Assembly: GCF_000331305.1 (NCBI RefSeq)
Contig: NZ_KB217478.1
Coordinates: 5,553,595 to 5,617,594, forward strand
DNA from: Calothrix sp. PCC 7103
GTDB lineage: Bacteria; Cyanobacteriota; Cyanobacteriia; Cyanobacteriales; Nostocaceae
Length of the DNA stretch: 64,000 nucleotides
Direction of reading: 5' to 3'
The position numbers were made by a program, and so were the translations under genes. Positions 61,705-64,000 of this stretch are shown one piece after another. How positions within the stretch are numbered: position 1 is the first letter of the stretch; every line of letters starts with the position of its first letter. The notes beneath the pieces were generated by a model that worked only from the letters and a program-made list of their open reading frames with translations, did not search any database and was not told the DNA's origin.

Positions 61705-63339
61705 ATGAACCGAATAAATGGCTTCCGGCTAAATATGAGTTTTCAGAAGGCGCTTATTATTAATGGGATATTCGCAAGGATAAACCAATTATTGAAGCAG
61801 CGACAGCAGTTACTGTTAATTTTTGTAACTGTCATCTTTTTTTCCTGGGGATTTTTACCCGAAATTGCCCTTGCCAAAACGGCGCCACCAAAAGGTGCAA
61901 ATTCAGCTTCAATTCAGCCATATTTAGACCGGGTAGTTAAAAACCTTACCGAGTTTCGTCTCGACAATGGCTTGAAGTTTATTGTTTTGGAGCGTCATCA
62001 GGCGCCTGTAGTTTCATTTCTAACTTATGCTGATGTCGGTGGTGTCGATGAACCAAATGGACAAACTGGTGTAGCACACTTTTTAGAACACTTGGCATTT
62101 AAAGGCACAACACGTATTGGTACAATCGACTACAAAGCCGAAAAACCGCTACTTGATAAATTAGAACAGCTAGACTCACAAATCCGTGCGGCAAAAGCTG
62201 CGAAAAAAACGGATGAGGTGGAAAAACTACAAGCACAGTTCAACTCTGTAGAGTCACAAGCAGTTAAACTCGTTAAGCAAAACGAATTAGGGCAAATAGT
62301 TGAACAAGCAGGTGGAGTTGGTTTAAATGCCAATACCTCTACCGAAGCAACTCGTTATTTATACAGCTTTCCTGCAAATAAATTAGAGTTGTGGATGTCG
62401 TTAGAGTCAGAAAGATTTTTAGAACCTGTACTCGGTCGCGAATTTTACAAGGAGAAACAGGTAATTTTAGAAGAACGTCGGTTACGGGTAGAGAATTCAC
62501 CTATCGGGTTAATGATAGAGAAATTCGTTGACGCAGCGTATAAGGTTCATCCTTATCGGCGCCCTGTAATTGGTTATGACGAAGATATTCGCAATTTAAC
62601 ACCTGCTAATATTAGAGATTTCTTTGCAACATATTATGTGCCAAGTAATTTGACAATAGCTGTGGTTGGTGATGTTAACCCAGCACAGGTAAAACAACTT
62701 GCACAAATTTACTTTGGACGCTATAAGTCTAGCCCTAAACCAAAGTCTAAAATTGCTGCTGAACCGAAACAAAGCCAAACACGCGAAGTAACAGTCAATT
62801 TCCCCTCACAACCTTGGTATTTAGAAGGATATCATCGTCCAGCTATTACGCACCCTGATGAAGCGGTATATAACATTATTGGCAGGTTGTTAAGTGATGG
62901 ACGCACTTCAAGGTTGTATAAATCTTTGGTTGAGGAGAAAAGGTTAGCGCTTGCGGCACAAGGTTTTAGCGGTTTCCCTGGCGATAAATACCCAAATTTG
63001 ATGTTATTTTACGCGCTTACTGCTCCTGGACGTTCGGTTGATGAGGTTGCGACTTCGTTAAGGGCAGAAATTGAGCGTTTGAAAACTGAACCTGTAACTG
63101 AAGCTGAGTTAAAGCGGGTGAAAACTCAAGCGCGTGCTGAGTTGATAGAGGCGCTTGATTCTAATATGGGTATGGCGCAACAGTTGTTGGAGTATGAGGT
63201 CAAGACTGGTTCGTGGCGAAATTTGTTTAAACAGTTGGGACGGTTGGAAGCTGTAGGTGCTAGGGATGTGCAGAGAGTTGCGAGAGCTACTTTTACACCG
63301 CAGAACCGAACTATTGGTAAGTTGTTACCAAAAAGTTAG
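61705..63339 (+). CDS. M16 family zinc peptidase (catalytic subunit)
   Basis: A 544-residue secreted processing-type peptidase. A signal/anchor segment (LLLIFVTVIFFSWGFLPEIA, residues about 34-55) precedes the domain. The zinc motif HXXEH is HFLEH in VAHFLEHLAFKG near residue 127, and the third ligand Glu follows about 75 residues later in LNANTSTEATRYLYS-like context. The end has the second M16 domain (VNFPSQPWYLEGYHRPAITH). Its partner M16 gene follows 46 bases downstream; the two probably form a heterodimer, the other lacking the zinc site. Confidence 0.92.
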   Translation: MNRINGFRLNMSFQKALIINGIFARINQLLKQRQQLLLIFVTVIFFSWGFLPEIALAKTAPPKGANSASIQPYLDRVVKNLTEFRLDNGLKFIVLERHQAPVVSFLTYADVGGVDEPNGQTGVAHFLEHLAFKGTTRIGTIDYKAEKPLLDKLEQLDSQIRAAKAAKKTDEVEKLQAQFNSVESQAVKLVKQNELGQIVEQAGGVGLNANTSTEATRYLYSFPANKLELWMSLESERFLEPVLGREFYKEKQVILEERRLRVENSPIGLMIEKFVDAAYKVHPYRRPVIGYDEDIRNLTPANIRDFFATYYVPSNLTIAVVGDVNPAQVKQLAQIYFGRYKSSPKPKSKIAAEPKQSQTREVTVNFPSQPWYLEGYHRPAITHPDEAVYNIIGRLLSDGRTSRLYKSLVEEKRLALAAQGFSGFPGDKYPNLMLFYALTAPGRSVDEVATSLRAEIERLKTEPVTEAELKRVKTQARAELIEALDSNMGMAQQLLEYEVKTGSWRNLFKQLGRLEAVGARDVQRVARATFTPQNRTIGKLLPKS

Positions 63340-63351
63340 TAGGAAGAAAAC

Positions 63352-63384
63352 GAACCGCAAAGTACGCAAAGGACGCAAAGGAAG
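63352..63384 (+). repeat. Short CGCAAAG tandem repeat before the second M16 gene
   Basis: Three tandem units of about 9 bases (CGCAAAGTA, CGCAAAGGA, CGCAAAGGA) run into the GGAAG ribosome binding site of the next gene. This CGCAAAG motif occurs as a dispersed element in cyanobacterial intergenic DNA. Confidence 0.6.
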
Positions 63385-64000
63385 ATGAGGTTGAAGAAGA
63401 GTTTTGTTTATACGTTGGTTTTGACTTTTAGCTTTTTGCTTTTGACTTTTAATTATTCTTGGGCAGCGAGTGGAGAGGCGAAGCATTATACTGATTTGCA
63501 GTTACCACCGTTGCCGGAGGTGAAGTTACCAAAGTATGAGCGGTATGTTTTGAGTAATGGCATGGTTGTTTATTTGATGGAAGACCATGAGTTACCTTTA
63601 GTTAGTGGGACTGCGGCAATTAGAACTGGGGATAGGTTTGAACCAGCAGAAAAGGTTGGGTTAGCTCAATTTGTTGGCACTGTGATGCGAACAGGGGGGA
63701 CGAAAGAACATACTCCTGACCAGCTTAACGAACTACTCGAAGCGCGTGCTGCTCAGGTAGAAACGGGTATTGGTGAGAGTATGGGAACTGCTAATTTCCA
63801 AAGTTTGAGCGAAGATTTAGAATCTGTGTTTGGGTTATATGCTGAGGTGTTGCGAACTCCTGTTTTTGCTCCTGAAAAGTTAGAGTTAGCAAAAACTCAA
63901 GAAAGTGGTAGTATTTCTCGTCGTAATGATAGCCCAGATGAAATTGCCCAACGCGAGTTTAAGAAGATAGTTTACGGTAAAACTAGTCCTTACGCGCGCA
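63385..64000 (+). CDS. M16 family peptidase-like protein, inactive-type subunit (3' end beyond window)
   Basis: A gene starting at the ATG at 63385 (preceded by AAAGGAAG) and still open at the window end; 205 residues are visible. A signal peptide (LVLTFSFLLLTFNYSWAASG) is followed by the M16 fold start LPPLPEVKLPKYERYVLSNG then MVVYLMEDHELPLVSGTAAI. At the HXXEH position the sequence is GLAQFVGTV, so the zinc site is missing. Such non-catalytic M16 subunits pair with an active one, here the gene directly upstream. The 3' part cannot be judged. Confidence 0.88.
   Translation, partial: MRLKKSFVYTLVLTFSFLLLTFNYSWAASGEAKHYTDLQLPPLPEVKLPKYERYVLSNGMVVYLMEDHELPLVSGTAAIRTGDRFEPAEKVGLAQFVGTVMRTGGTKEHTPDQLNELLEARAAQVETGIGESMGTANFQSLSEDLESVFGLYAEVLRTPVFAPEKLELAKTQESGSISRRNDSPDEIAQREFKKIVYGKTSPYAR

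Overview
The window is a typical cyanobacterial chromosome segment of roughly 40% G+C. Markers are a pheophorbide-a-oxygenase-like Rieske protein, a DUF1995 protein, efp next to accB, a CYP110-like P450, a chlorophototroph-style ffh/rpsP/KH/rpsU/phoH cluster and many cyanobacterial intergenic palindromes. The gene content fits a filamentous (Nostocales-like) species, but the species cannot be fixed from the sequence. A striking genome-wide signature is the hexamer GGCGCC, which I count about 100 times (a few expected), while the usual cyanobacterial HIP1 octamer GCGATCGC was not seen at all.

Layout. 0-9.5 kb: proS, an RTX-like repeat protein, a cell wall amidase in an operon with a TetR regulator (divergent from an AhpD-like gene, with two identical operator palindromes between them), a PchB-like isochorismate lyase, two adjacent type II toxin-antitoxin pairs and a cytochrome P450. 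9.5-17.7 kb: a multi-helix channel-like protein, a HigA remnant, an ABC exporter, a GNAT enzyme, an LmeA/DUF2993 protein, a GerMN lipoprotein-like protein, an ArsR regulator, accB and efp. 17.7-24 kb is the accessory part: a truncated IscB with an apparently well preserved omega (HEARO) RNA and element end, a large CNB/AAA+/polyferredoxin membrane fusion, and the decayed remains of a restriction-modification system. 24-36 kb: LtrA, DUF2500, an RCK-2TM-RCK channel, a kinase-RDD plus RDD-PDZ gene pair, a CBS/PAS histidine kinase, a ferredoxin-MBL fusion and a cysteine desulfurase.

36-44 kb carries a signalling neighbourhood: a DUF4388 (PATAN-type) protein, a small Ras-like GTPase, two near-identical Roadblock/LC7 proteins, a stand-alone sensor globin, a V4R-domain protein and a HutX-like haem protein. 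This is the best candidate for a little-described functional system in the window. It is followed by a kinase pseudogene that runs antisense into phoH. 44-47 kb: housekeeping genes rpsU, khpA, rpsP, ffh. 47-57 kb: an eight-gene minus-strand exopolysaccharide operon (glycosyltransferases, flippase, FkbM methyltransferase, FAD enzyme, GT87-like membrane protein). 57-64 kb: aminopeptidase P, PaO-like Rieske oxygenase, DUF4332 protein, TetR regulator and an M16 peptidase pair of which the second, inactive-type subunit runs off the window end.

Several genes needed start correction or were too short or broken to appear as simple open frames (rpsU, the HigA remnant, the nonsense-mutated endonuclease, the kinase pseudogene, the omega RNA). 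At least four families of dispersed hairpin repeats sit between genes. No tRNA, rRNA or CRISPR array was found.
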